Positions 8,781 through 17,919 of a stretch of DNA of 64,000 nucleotides are shown here, one piece after another. Position 1 is the first letter of the stretch, and every line of letters starts with the position of its first letter. Source of the stretch: Methanomassiliicoccales archaeon RumEn M2 (GTDB lineage: Archaea; Thermoplasmatota; Thermoplasmata; Methanomassiliicoccales; Methanomethylophilaceae). The stretch covers positions 89,616-153,615 of the forward strand of contig LJKL01000009.1 in assembly GCA_001421175.1 (NCBI GenBank), written 5' to 3'. A program made the translations under genes and the position numbers. Under the pieces are notes generated by a model. That model saw only the letters and a list, made by a program, of their open reading frames with translations. It had not been told where the DNA came from and did not search any database.

Positions 8781-9808
8781 GTTCCTCTACCCGGGCTGAC
8801 TGTGAAATTGTAGACGCTCTCTCTCCTCTCCACTCCGAAGCCCACATCGAGGAAGTCTTCCAAAGTGTCCATCTGGCTCAATAGGTGCCTGCTTATCCTG
8901 GAGACGGAGAACACGCTGTCGCCGTCGGCCATGGCCATATACGGCAGCAGCTGGTCCGCAGTGTTCACATCCAGGGTGGCCCCCGATTCCATCTCCTTTA
9001 TGAGGTCGTTGGCGGCGTCCGTGCCTGCGTCCTTAGGGGAGCGTCCGCGTGCGGTTATCACGTTGCTTCCGAGGAAGCCCTTCTTATATTCGGCCACAAG
9101 GCACAGGCCCGCACCTTTGGATATGCCAGTGGTCCGCTCCGTTTCTATCTCTGCGCCTCCGAAGGGCTCCAGAGGCTTCTTGCATCCGCTGATGAGCTGC
9201 TTCGTTATCCAATCCGGAAGATTCTGGGTGAAGCATATGCCGCGTACCCTCTTCAGCTTCCCCAGGTCCGGCAGTTTCAGAGGGCTTATCTTCTCAACTG
9301 GGTCCAGCAGAGCCGAAACTCTCCCGCCGCCTTCCGGGAAGAATCCCCTCTCCAGGATCTCAGCCTTCACCTTTATCCCCATGCGTTCCATGAGGGGGAA
9401 GAGGACCTGATTGTAGGTGTCGATGGGCGGTGCCCACATGACGTTCGTCCCTCCGGTTATGTCGATCCTGAGGGGTCTGTCAGTCCTGCTGCCCGCCAGG
9501 AGCATGGCCTGAAGAACAAGGCTGACGCTTCCGGCGCTGCCGACATCGGTGTCCAGGCTGTATCTCATCTCATTGCCGGGTTTGAATATCAGCTCTCTGG
9601 ATCCGGGGGTGTTCCCGATGGCTACGGACCCGGTCATCTCGGCCACGGCGTTGATGGCGGTGCAATGCTGCCTGGAGAGTCCGTTGGTGGGTCTGTTCTC
9701 CCTTATCCGGGTGAGGTGGACCTCTTTGCCGGTGAGAGTTGACATGGCCACGGAGGTGCGCACCATCTGGCCGCCGCCTTCGCCTTTAGAACAATCTATT
9801 TCCAGCAA
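8777..9808 (-). CDS. rtcA: RNA 3'-terminal phosphate cyclase
   Basis: A 343-residue RtcA that converts RNA 3'-phosphate to a 2',3'-cyclic phosphate through an AMP intermediate. The family start SKGEGGGQMVRTSVAMSTLT, the NRPTNGLSRQHCTA stretch near 38 and FPEGGGRV near 154 are present, and the expected nucleotidyl histidine lies in the C-terminal DQLLPYMAMADG region, where the histidine expected of many RtcA proteins (H followed by TAD or similar) is not evident. Length is typical. It heads a two-gene operon with the riboflavin reductase. The RtcB activator archease is at 37675-38079, but RtcB itself is not in the window. Confidence 0.87.
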   Translation of the reverse strand: MLEIDCSKGEGGGQMVRTSVAMSTLTGKEVHLTRIRENRPTNGLSRQHCTAINAVAEMTGSVAIGNTPGSRELIFKPGNEMRYSLDTDVGSAGSVSLVLQAMLLAGSRTDRPLRIDITGGTNVMWAPPIDTYNQVLFPLMERMGIKVKAEILERGFFPEGGGRVSALLDPVEKISPLKLPDLGKLKRVRGICFTQNLPDWITKQLISGCKKPLEPFGGAEIETERTTGISKGAGLCLVAEYKKGFLGSNVITARGRSPKDAGTDAANDLIKEMESGATLDVNTADQLLPYMAMADGDSVFSVSRISRHLLSQMDTLEDFLDVGFGVERRESVYNFTVSPGRGT

Positions 9809-9869
9809 GATACCGCCCTGCTCTAGTTAAATGCGAACAGCCATAAAACCATATTGAATAAGATGTGAG

Positions 9870-9941
9870 TGCGACCACCGGGATTTGAACCCGGGTTAGA
9901 GGCTTGGGAAGCCACTGTCCTAACCACTAGACTATAGTCGC
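9870..9941 (-). tRNA. tRNA-Gly (CCC)
   Basis: A 72-base cloverleaf on the minus strand. The acceptor GCGACTA pairs fully with TGGTCGC, the discriminator is A, the T arm is CCGGG-TTCAAAT-CCCGG and the anticodon loop TTCCCAA gives CCC. The anticodon stem has one U-U mismatch. CCA is not encoded. A TATA-like ATTAAAATA lies upstream at about 9966-9975. Confidence 0.93.
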
Positions 9942-10038
9942 AGGTCCTTCGAAAATCAGCTTCTACTATTTTAATGATGGTTCAGGTCGTGATACTACCG
10001 TCATCCAGAGTTCGTACTGAATCGGGGTGTGTCATGTT

Positions 10039-10046
10039 TTTATAAT
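10039..10046 (+). promoter_or_regulatory. TATA-like box for tRNA-Val (UAC)
   Basis: TTTATAAT centred 28 bases before the first base of the tRNA, the expected distance for an archaeal promoter with a start at or near the mature 5' end. Confidence 0.55.
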
Positions 10047-10069
10047 CCTTCAATCATCAAGACGGAGAC

Positions 10070-10145
10070 GGGCCCGTGGTCTAGGGGTTATGACGTTGCC
10101 CTTACAAGGCGAAGATCGCCGGTTCAAATCCGGCCGGGCCCACCA
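10070..10145 (+). tRNA. tRNA-Val (UAC)
   Basis: A 76-base cloverleaf with encoded CCA. Acceptor GGGCCCG pairs with CGGGCCC, the T arm is GCCGG-TTCAAAT-CCGGC and the anticodon loop CTTACAA gives UAC. It differs from the second tRNA-Val at 11591-11666 only at acceptor position 5, in the anticodon arm and in the variable loop; the two lie in opposite orientation around a four-gene cassette. Confidence 0.95.
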
Positions 10146-10155
10146 TCTTCGAATA

Positions 10156-10632
10156 TCATTCAAGTCCCAGGGCGAATCTGGCCGATGCCGCCACATATGC
10201 GGATTCATCGTTAAGCAGCCTCTTCATCACATCATCCAGTTCCGGGTCCGTAAGGGAGAGCTTGTTCCTGAGCCGGCCCGTCGCCCAGGCGGCCATGCCT
10301 CTCACGTCCTTGTTGTCATCATCCGCAAGGATCCTGAGGGAGGATATGCACCTATCATCCCCTATCCCTGCGCCGGCGACCTCCCCTATACCCCATGCCA
10401 CGCTCTCTCTTGTCTCCGGGTCCGGGTCCTTGGTGAGAGGTATGAGTATATCGACGATCCTTGTGTCCGGAACCTTGTTCTGTCCCATTTTCGCGACGCA
10501 CCAGGCTGCCTTCTTCCTGATCTCGGGATCCCCGAGGAACGTCAGCTGGAAAAGCTCGTCCAGAGTATCCGACCGGTCCTTCTTCTTCCGCAGATCCGAT
10601 TCCAGCTCCGCCAGCCATTCCTCCTCGTTCAC
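10156..10632 (-). CDS. HEAT-repeat protein
   Basis: A 158-residue protein made mostly of HEAT/PBS-lyase-like helical repeats. Four related units can be seen, with cores DPEIRKKAAWCVAKMG, DPETRESVAWGIGEV, NKDVRGMAAWATGRLR and SAYVAASARFALG, each starting with an acidic or polar turn, then R and A-A-W or A-A. The N-terminus is a charged helix (ESDLRKKKDR). I take the GTG at 10632, five bases after the small Cys-rich gene, because longer starts would run through that gene. HEAT repeats usually bind partner proteins or nucleic acid; the partner here is unknown, the cassette neighbours being the first candidates. Confidence 0.75.
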   Translation of the reverse strand: MNEEEWLAELESDLRKKKDRSDTLDELFQLTFLGDPEIRKKAAWCVAKMGQNKVPDTRIVDILIPLTKDPDPETRESVAWGIGEVAGAGIGDDRCISSLRILADDDNKDVRGMAAWATGRLRNKLSLTDPELDDVMKRLLNDESAYVAASARFALGLE

Positions 10633-10637
10633 CGTAA

Positions 10638-10808
10638 TCACTTCTTTGGGGGTGGCAGTTCCTTGAAGAATTCGCATGCAGTATAATCGTGCTCGGGATC
10701 GCACATCTCATAGTTCTCGAGCTTGAGGACATCCAGTCTGATCCTCTTCGCCTTGCAGCAGGCGCATCTGCCGTCTTTAGCCAGCCAAAGGCACTTCGTA
10801 TCAGTCAT
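10638..10808 (-). CDS. Small cysteine-rich protein (56 aa)
   Basis: A 56-residue reading frame, MTDTKCLWLAKDGRCACCKA then KRIRLDVLKLENYEMCDPEH and a tail ending ELPPPKK. Six cysteines (C6, C15, C17, C18, C36 and C45) suggest a zinc or iron-sulfur knuckle. The ATG overlaps the stop of the upstream paralogue as ATGACTGA, and the HEAT gene begins five bases after its stop, so it sits in a tight operon. I do not recognise a family. The composition, overlap and reading-frame conservation argue for a real gene that size cut-offs would miss. Confidence 0.6.
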   Translation of the reverse strand: MTDTKCLWLAKDGRCACCKAKRIRLDVLKLENYEMCDPEHDYTACEFFKELPPPKK

Positions 10809-11142
10809 CCCCGGCCCCCGTGAATACGACGCAGTTCGATCCTATCTGCTCCGCTCTGGATTTCGAGAGCATCCCCAGTTCCAGCCACGCCGCCGAGACG
10901 ACCCCTGAGGGCACCAGGCATGTTATGGTGCACGGTGAGCACACCTCCGGGTCGAAGACCCTGCTCCCTTCCCTGTTGGTGACATCCTCTATGGTGAGGC
11001 TGTCTCCCAGATTCTTGTAGTATTCCTTGACATGGTCGCAGTTGGTCGCTATATGGACCTTCAGATTGCCGTCCTCTTTTGTCGTAACCTTGATCTTGTG
11101 CTTCTTGTCGCAGAATTTCATGTCAACCAGAACTGTTCCCAT
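10801..11142 (-). CDS. Uncharacterised Cys-containing protein, paralogue 2 (DUF6951-like layout)
   Basis: A 113-residue protein of unknown function, clearly paralogous to the next upstream gene. Shared blocks are VDMKFC near 6-11, HIATNCDHVKEYYKNLG near 30-46, IEDVTNREGSR and VSAAWLELGMLSKSRA near 85-100. Cysteines occur at FC, NC and in CSPCTITC. The order (an FC near the start, a D-C pair with V, a C-x-P-x-G region leading to A-A-W-x-E-x-G-x-L) recalls the methanogen DUF6951 type from memory; this was not checked. It overlaps the small Cys-rich gene, suggesting a redox or metal-linked complex, which is inference. Confidence 0.65.
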   Translation of the reverse strand: MGTVLVDMKFCDKKHKIKVTTKEDGNLKVHIATNCDHVKEYYKNLGDSLTIEDVTNREGSRVFDPEVCSPCTITCLVPSGVVSAAWLELGMLSKSRAEQIGSNCVVFTGAGDD

Positions 11143-11194
11143 GGCTATCCGTATGAAATCTGATTACAAGTACTAAAACCGCACATACGATTCG

Positions 11195-11530
11195 TTACTT
11201 CTCCGGATGGAAGATCATGGTGTTCTCCCCCACCTTATCCGCCCTGGACCTGGACAGCATCCCCAGCTCCAGCCAGGCGGCGTTGATTATCCCCAACGGC
11301 GTCATGCACGTCATTGTGAGGGGCTCGGTGATCCCGGGATCGAGGATCCTGCTGTTTTCCCTGTCTGTCACGTCGTCAACGGTTATGATCCCGCCAAGAT
11401 TCGAGTAGTAGGACCTCACGCTGTCGCAGTCGGTATCTATGTGCAGATCCAGATCCCCGTCCTCTCTCAGGGTCACCGTGATCCTGCTCTTCCTCTCGCA
11501 GAATCTCATATCAACGGTCACTGTCGCCAT
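11195..11530 (-). CDS. Uncharacterised Cys-containing protein, paralogue 1 (DUF6951-like layout)
   Basis: A 111-residue protein and the first gene of the cassette. It matches its neighbour in VDMRFCERKSRITVTLREDG, HIDTDCDSVRSYYSNLGG, VDDVTDRENSR and NAAWLELGMLSRSRADK. Cysteines at FC and DC are kept, while the CSPC pair of the neighbour is replaced by ITEP and only the C of MTCM remains. The copies are roughly half identical, so the duplication is old. No membrane segment or signal is seen. The 3' side of tRNA-Val (GAC), including its CCA, lies only 60 bases upstream. Confidence 0.65.
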   Translation of the reverse strand: MATVTVDMRFCERKSRITVTLREDGDLDLHIDTDCDSVRSYYSNLGGIITVDDVTDRENSRILDPGITEPLTMTCMTPLGIINAAWLELGMLSRSRADKVGENTMIFHPEK

Positions 11531-11590
11531 ATTCTCTTACGTATGCTGAAGCAACCTAAAGAAATATCATCCCTCCTGTTTCCAAGAGGA

Positions 11591-11666
11591 TGGTGGGCCC
11601 GGCCGGATTTGAACCGGCGACCTCCGCAATGTCAATGCGACGTCATAACCCCTAGACCACGAGCCC
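11591..11666 (-). tRNA. tRNA-Val (GAC)
   Basis: A 76-base minus-strand cloverleaf with encoded CCA. Acceptor GGGCTCG pairs with CGGGCCC through one G-U, the T arm is GCCGG-TTCAAAT-CCGGC and the loop TTGACAT gives GAC. A TATA-like element (TTTTATATG on the plus strand) sits at 11692-11700, about 30 bases upstream of the tRNA 5' end. Confidence 0.94.
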
Positions 11667-11772
11667 GGTATTGCGGAGATACGCTCCCCACTTTTATATG
11701 TTTTTACGCAAAAGCTCCAGCCACCAGGATCCGGGGGCCGCAGAGAAGATTTTAATCGGGGATACTATCCGC

Positions 11773-14274
<2,502 letters not shown>

Positions 14275-14319
14275 AGCCTCAGCTGCAGAAGATAATCGCT
14301 TAAGGAGTTTGGGGGGGCA

Positions 14320-14333
14320 GGACGATATCGTCC
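14320..14333. repeat. 14-base perfect palindrome upstream of the RecJ-like gene
   Basis: GGACGATATCGTCC, perfectly self-complementary, in the 69-base gap between S15 and the RecJ-like gene. It could be an operator or chance. Confidence 0.35.
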
Positions 14334-14343
14334 ATATGCACCC

Positions 14344-14799
14344 TTATTTGAGCATCAGTTCCGCAGTGCTGAGAGAATATTTCCAGTTCTCAGGGAGCAC
14401 TCCGTTGTCCTTGTAGTAGTGCTCGAGCCTTCTGATCTTCGCTTCTATGAGGTTGAGCCCTCTTCTGTTGGAAACGTCACCGGGGTTCTTCCTAAGGTGG
14501 ACGTTCAGAGAGATGGCGCGTCTCATGAGGTTGGAAATGTCCTCAGGCAGCGCGGACGCTACGCCCTTTTCCGTCATTATCTCGGTGACCGTCTTACCGG
14601 TCGCCAGCTTAACATCGGGCACTCCGTACTGGTCTCTCAGGACGAGTCCGATCATCGCAGATGCCTGGCCGTTCTTGGCCATTTTGACGATGACTTCCTC
14701 TATCTCGGATGCGGACATCGTGACCCACGAGGGGTTCTCGGTCAGCATAGGACGCTTTGAGCTGGATTTGCCCTTCCTTCTTGTGTGCATTTTTGCCAT
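14344..14799 (-). CDS. rps15: 30S ribosomal protein S15
   Basis: A 151-residue archaeal/eukaryotic-type S15 (eukaryotic S13), with an N-terminal extension rich in K and R (MHTRRKGKSSSKRP) and the family stretches MIGLVLRDQYGVPDVKLATG near 46 and HLRKNPGDVSNRRGLNLIEA near 96, ending in the KIRRLEHYYK helix. The length is the archaeal one, much longer than bacterial S15. It lies between the fibrillarin-Nudix gene and the RecJ-like gene, 60 and 69 bases away. Confidence 0.95.
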   Translation of the reverse strand: MAKMHTRRKGKSSSKRPMLTENPSWVTMSASEIEEVIVKMAKNGQASAMIGLVLRDQYGVPDVKLATGKTVTEIMTEKGVASALPEDISNLMRRAISLNVHLRKNPGDVSNRRGLNLIEAKIRRLEHYYKDNGVLPENWKYSLSTAELMLK

Positions 14800-14860
14800 A
14801 TTCTATTGCTCCGAACAATTAGGCGGCGAGGCTGTATCCTCCGCTATCTAATACGGGTAT

Positions 14861-15871
14861 TTAAAACAAACCGCCTTTGCCCTTGATTGCAGACGCGGCC
14901 CAAAGTATCACCTCGGAGTACTCGTCCTCATCGAAGGCCAGGTCTGCGGGCAGCTGGGAGAACATGCGCGGGGTCATCTCCCCGTCGCCCTTCCTTCCGA
15001 TTATCCTGCATGCGCAGACATCACAGTATCCGAGATCCCGGCATTCGACGGCCGTCACCTCATACCCGGATTCCTCCAGGCATTCCCTTTCCGCGGCCTC
15101 CCGGATGGTCTCCCCAGGTTCTATCTTCCCCCCGGGCATCTCCCAGCCGTTCCTCTTCTCGTTGTATACCATGAGGAAACCGCTCTCATCCATGGCTACG
15201 CAGTAAACGGTCCTGGGCCTTCTGATGATGGCCATGGCATGGTCCTTCTCGTAAGGTTCCAGGGATACAAGCTCCTCTACGCTGCATCCCCTTTCCCTGA
15301 GGCGTCCTGCGACCTCACTGAACACCCTCGCCGGGGGCGCGGTCACGTCCTCGGAGCGCGCCTTTATGCAGAGGATACCGTACGTCGCGCCGTAGCGGTC
15401 CATGTTGTCGAGTATTATGTCCGCCTGTCGTTTCTGTGCCACATCCGCATAGACGACATCCGCGTGATCCACTATGAAGGAGTATTCCCCGGGTGCGGTG
15501 GCATCTGCCAGTATCGGGTACATGTTGCTCCTCCCGGCAGAGTTCACGGTCAGGTCCCTGAACGATCTGGGCGAGAACTCCACGCAGAACACCTTCCCAT
15601 CCGGCACAATATCGGCGACATGGGATGCGGTGGTGCCGCTGGCCGCTCCGAGGTATAGGACGTGGCTGTCCTTTTTGAAAGGGAAGGACCTGCCGCCCAG
15701 GGCGAAGTATGCCGAGAGCTTGCTCCTGTTGGGATTCCATTCTCTGTACTCCCTGCCCTCCCAGGAGATCAGCTTCTCGCCGTACACCCTCTTGCCCGGG
15801 ACGAGGGACTGTGTGTGCAGTCTTCCTTTGTGAGAGAAGAGGGTCCCGCCGGAGAACTCTAGCGGCTTCAT
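14861..15871 (-). CDS. flpA: Fibrillarin fused to a Nudix hydrolase domain
   Basis: A single 336-residue frame. Residues 1 to about 217 are fibrillarin, the 2'-O-methyltransferase of C/D box RNPs: YREWNPNRSKLSAYFALGG near 42, the SAM loop VLYLGAASGTTASHVADIV near 71, FCVEFSPRSFRDL near 94, DVVYADVAQK near 138 and SLEPYEKDHAM near 203. Residues from about 219 (RTVYCVAMDESGFLMV) to 336 form a Nudix domain with an intact Nudix box: G (start of GKIEPGE), then after seven residues RE, then EE, S and G. Normal archaeal fibrillarins stop near 210-230 residues. Nothing indicates a frameshift or missed stop at the junction. The fusion could link RNP methylation to nucleotide or cap-like hydrolysis, which is open. 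Confidence 0.88.
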   Translation of the reverse strand: MKPLEFSGGTLFSHKGRLHTQSLVPGKRVYGEKLISWEGREYREWNPNRSKLSAYFALGGRSFPFKKDSHVLYLGAASGTTASHVADIVPDGKVFCVEFSPRSFRDLTVNSAGRSNMYPILADATAPGEYSFIVDHADVVYADVAQKRQADIILDNMDRYGATYGILCIKARSEDVTAPPARVFSEVAGRLRERGCSVEELVSLEPYEKDHAMAIIRRPRTVYCVAMDESGFLMVYNEKRNGWEMPGGKIEPGETIREAAERECLEESGYEVTAVECRDLGYCDVCACRIIGRKGDGEMTPRMFSQLPADLAFDEDEYSEVILWAASAIKGKGGLF

Positions 15872-15925
15872 GGGTCGCGGATATCCTTGGTACTACATAA
15901 GCGCAACATTAGTTATATTCACAGA

Positions 15926-17554
15926 ATGTTGCGTTTGGCGATGATAGAAGTACTCTCTGCGATAGCCGACAAAGTATCGGAAGCCATAGGTCTCATCCCT
16001 TCGGATTCGGACAGGGGCACCGAGGTATGCATGGGAGCGGACGGCACCCCGACATCCGAGATTGACAAGATAGCCGAGAACACCGTCCTGATGTATCTGC
16101 AGGAGCACGATGTGAAGCTGAACGTGCTGAGCGAGGAGATAGGATTCGTTGATAACGGGGCAGAGGAGACTCTTGTACTGGATCCCATAGACGGAACGAC
16201 CAACGCATGCATGGGCGTTCCGATGTACACAGTATCCATGGCCGTGGGGAAGGGGACCATGAACGGCATGCGCGTCGCCTATCTGAGGAATCTCTCCACA
16301 GGCGACGTCTACACGGCAGAGAAGGGCAGGGGCGCCTACATGAACGGATGCAGGATCAGCGTCAAGGAGAGCTCCGATCCGGAGCGCCTGCTGATGATGA
16401 TATACATGGGAAGCGGGGCATGCCCGGAAGCCTATGCTTTGGCCAGGAGGGTGAAGTCCTCAAGGGCCTACGGATGCGCCTCTCTGGAAATGGCATTGGT
16501 GGCGACGGGCAAGGCCGACGGTTTCATGATGGACTCCGAGGTCTACAGCAAATCCATCAGGGTTGTGGACATAGCCGCTTCAGCCCTCATACTGCGGGAG
16601 GCGGGCGGCGAGATATTCGCCCTTGACGGATCGATACTGGATATGCCATTGGATCTGGAGCACAGAGCCAACTTCATCGCCGTTGGGGACAGGAAGGTCT
16701 TCGACACGGTGATGCAGGGCTCACGCAGCCATCCTCACGGAGGCAAGGTCAGTTACGGGATATACGTGAACATGAGCATCCCCGGTGCCGCGGATGTAGC
16801 CAGGGAGGTCATGCGTCTGCTGGAGGGAGAGGACGTAACGCTGGATTCAGCCATAGCGGCCGAGCTTGGGGTGAAAGGCGTTCCCATATCGAAGATGAAC
16901 GTCGACATGATGATCGCGGTGGGCGGGGACGGAACGATACTCAGGGCCGCCCAGAACAGCGATGCCATGATGTTCGGGGTGAATGCGGGAGGTATAGGTT
17001 TCCTGACCGAGGCGGACCCCTCAGAGCTGGAGGAGAGCATAGCAAGATTGCGCAGGGGAGATTACACGGTAGAGGAGAGGGCGAAGATCCGGGTCGTAAA
17101 GGACGGTGAGATCCTTGGGGAGGCTGTCAATGAGGTCGTCGTTCATACAGACACCGTGGCCAAGATAAGGCGTTTCAGAGTGTATGTGAATGATACGCTG
17201 GCTACCGATATGAGGGCAGACGGCATGCTGCTGTCCACGCCCACGGGGTCCACCTGCTACGCAATGAGCCTGGGTGCTCCGATAATAGATCCCGGGGTCA
17301 ATGCCTGGGTCATGGTTCCCATGGCAGCATTCAGGTTCTCGGCGAGACCTATGGTGGTGCCCATGTCCAAGAAGGTCGCCATAGAGTGCGTCATGGACAA
17401 GGGGTGCATGCTCGTGATAGACGGTCAGAAGGAGGTGCACCTACCCGGGGGGTCAGCGGTGGAGATGGTGAGCTCCTCCAAGCACGTGCGCTTCGTCAGA
17501 TTCGATAAGGACTTCTATACCAGGATAAACGAGAAGCTAGTGAACGTACAATGA
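15926..17554 (+). CDS. Bifunctional NADP phosphatase / NAD kinase
   Basis: A 542-residue fusion of an inositol-monophosphatase-type domain (about 1-255) and an NAD kinase domain (about 265-542). The phosphatase half shows SEEIG near 67, the metal site VLDPIDGTTNACMGVP near 82-97 and IRVVDIAASALI near 207, with V-D-I-A standing for the usual W-D-x-A. The kinase half shows GGDGTILRAAQ near 333, NAGGIGFLTEA near 350 and STPTGSTCYAMSLGAPIIDP near 438. The same architecture is known from M. jannaschii MJ0917, which has both activities, so this protein probably tunes the NAD/NADP balance. ATG 15926 is used; ATG 15941 is also possible. Confidence 0.87.
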   Translation: MLRLAMIEVLSAIADKVSEAIGLIPSDSDRGTEVCMGADGTPTSEIDKIAENTVLMYLQEHDVKLNVLSEEIGFVDNGAEETLVLDPIDGTTNACMGVPMYTVSMAVGKGTMNGMRVAYLRNLSTGDVYTAEKGRGAYMNGCRISVKESSDPERLLMMIYMGSGACPEAYALARRVKSSRAYGCASLEMALVATGKADGFMMDSEVYSKSIRVVDIAASALILREAGGEIFALDGSILDMPLDLEHRANFIAVGDRKVFDTVMQGSRSHPHGGKVSYGIYVNMSIPGAADVAREVMRLLEGEDVTLDSAIAAELGVKGVPISKMNVDMMIAVGGDGTILRAAQNSDAMMFGVNAGGIGFLTEADPSELEESIARLRRGDYTVEERAKIRVVKDGEILGEAVNEVVVHTDTVAKIRRFRVYVNDTLATDMRADGMLLSTPTGSTCYAMSLGAPIIDPGVNAWVMVPMAAFRFSARPMVVPMSKKVAIECVMDKGCMLVIDGQKEVHLPGGSAVEMVSSSKHVRFVRFDKDFYTRINEKLVNVQ

Positions 17555-17919
17555 TCACAGCCATAGACGCAGACCTTCTGGAGGCCATAAACGAATCATC
17601 CAGATCATGCTTCCCCGACGAATTCCTCTGTATGCTGACTGCGACGGAAGGCGTCATAGACGAGATGTTGCTGCTTCCGGGCACGGTATACGGGGACAGC
17701 CACAGCTTCCTGAACGAATGGATGGCTCCCATCGGGCTCAATCCCATAGGCACTGTTCATTCCCACCCGGGATACAGCAACGAGCCGTCAGAGGCGGATC
17801 TGCAGTACTTCAGCAATATGGGCGGGGTGCACATAATCACCTGCCTGCCTTATGATGAGGGGAGCTGGAAGGCCTACGATTCGGCCGGCAGGGCTCTGAG
17901 GCTGGAGATCAGGCGCTGA
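17551..17919 (+). CDS. JAMM/MPN+ metallopeptidase
   Basis: A 122-residue JAB1/MPN/Mov34 domain with the whole zinc motif: an early glutamate (FPDEFLCML near 24), then HSHPGYSNEPSEADL near 72-86, giving H-S-H-P, seven residues, S and D. Single-domain archaeal versions remove SAMP or ubiquitin-like tags or process sulfur-carrier proteins. The ATG overlaps the NAD kinase stop as ATGA. No ubiquitin-like gene is nearby, so the substrate is unknown. Its 3' end overlaps the convergent phosphohexomutase-like gene by 11 bases. Confidence 0.85.
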   Translation: MITAIDADLLEAINESSRSCFPDEFLCMLTATEGVIDEMLLLPGTVYGDSHSFLNEWMAPIGLNPIGTVHSHPGYSNEPSEADLQYFSNMGGVHIITCLPYDEGSWKAYDSAGRALRLEIRR

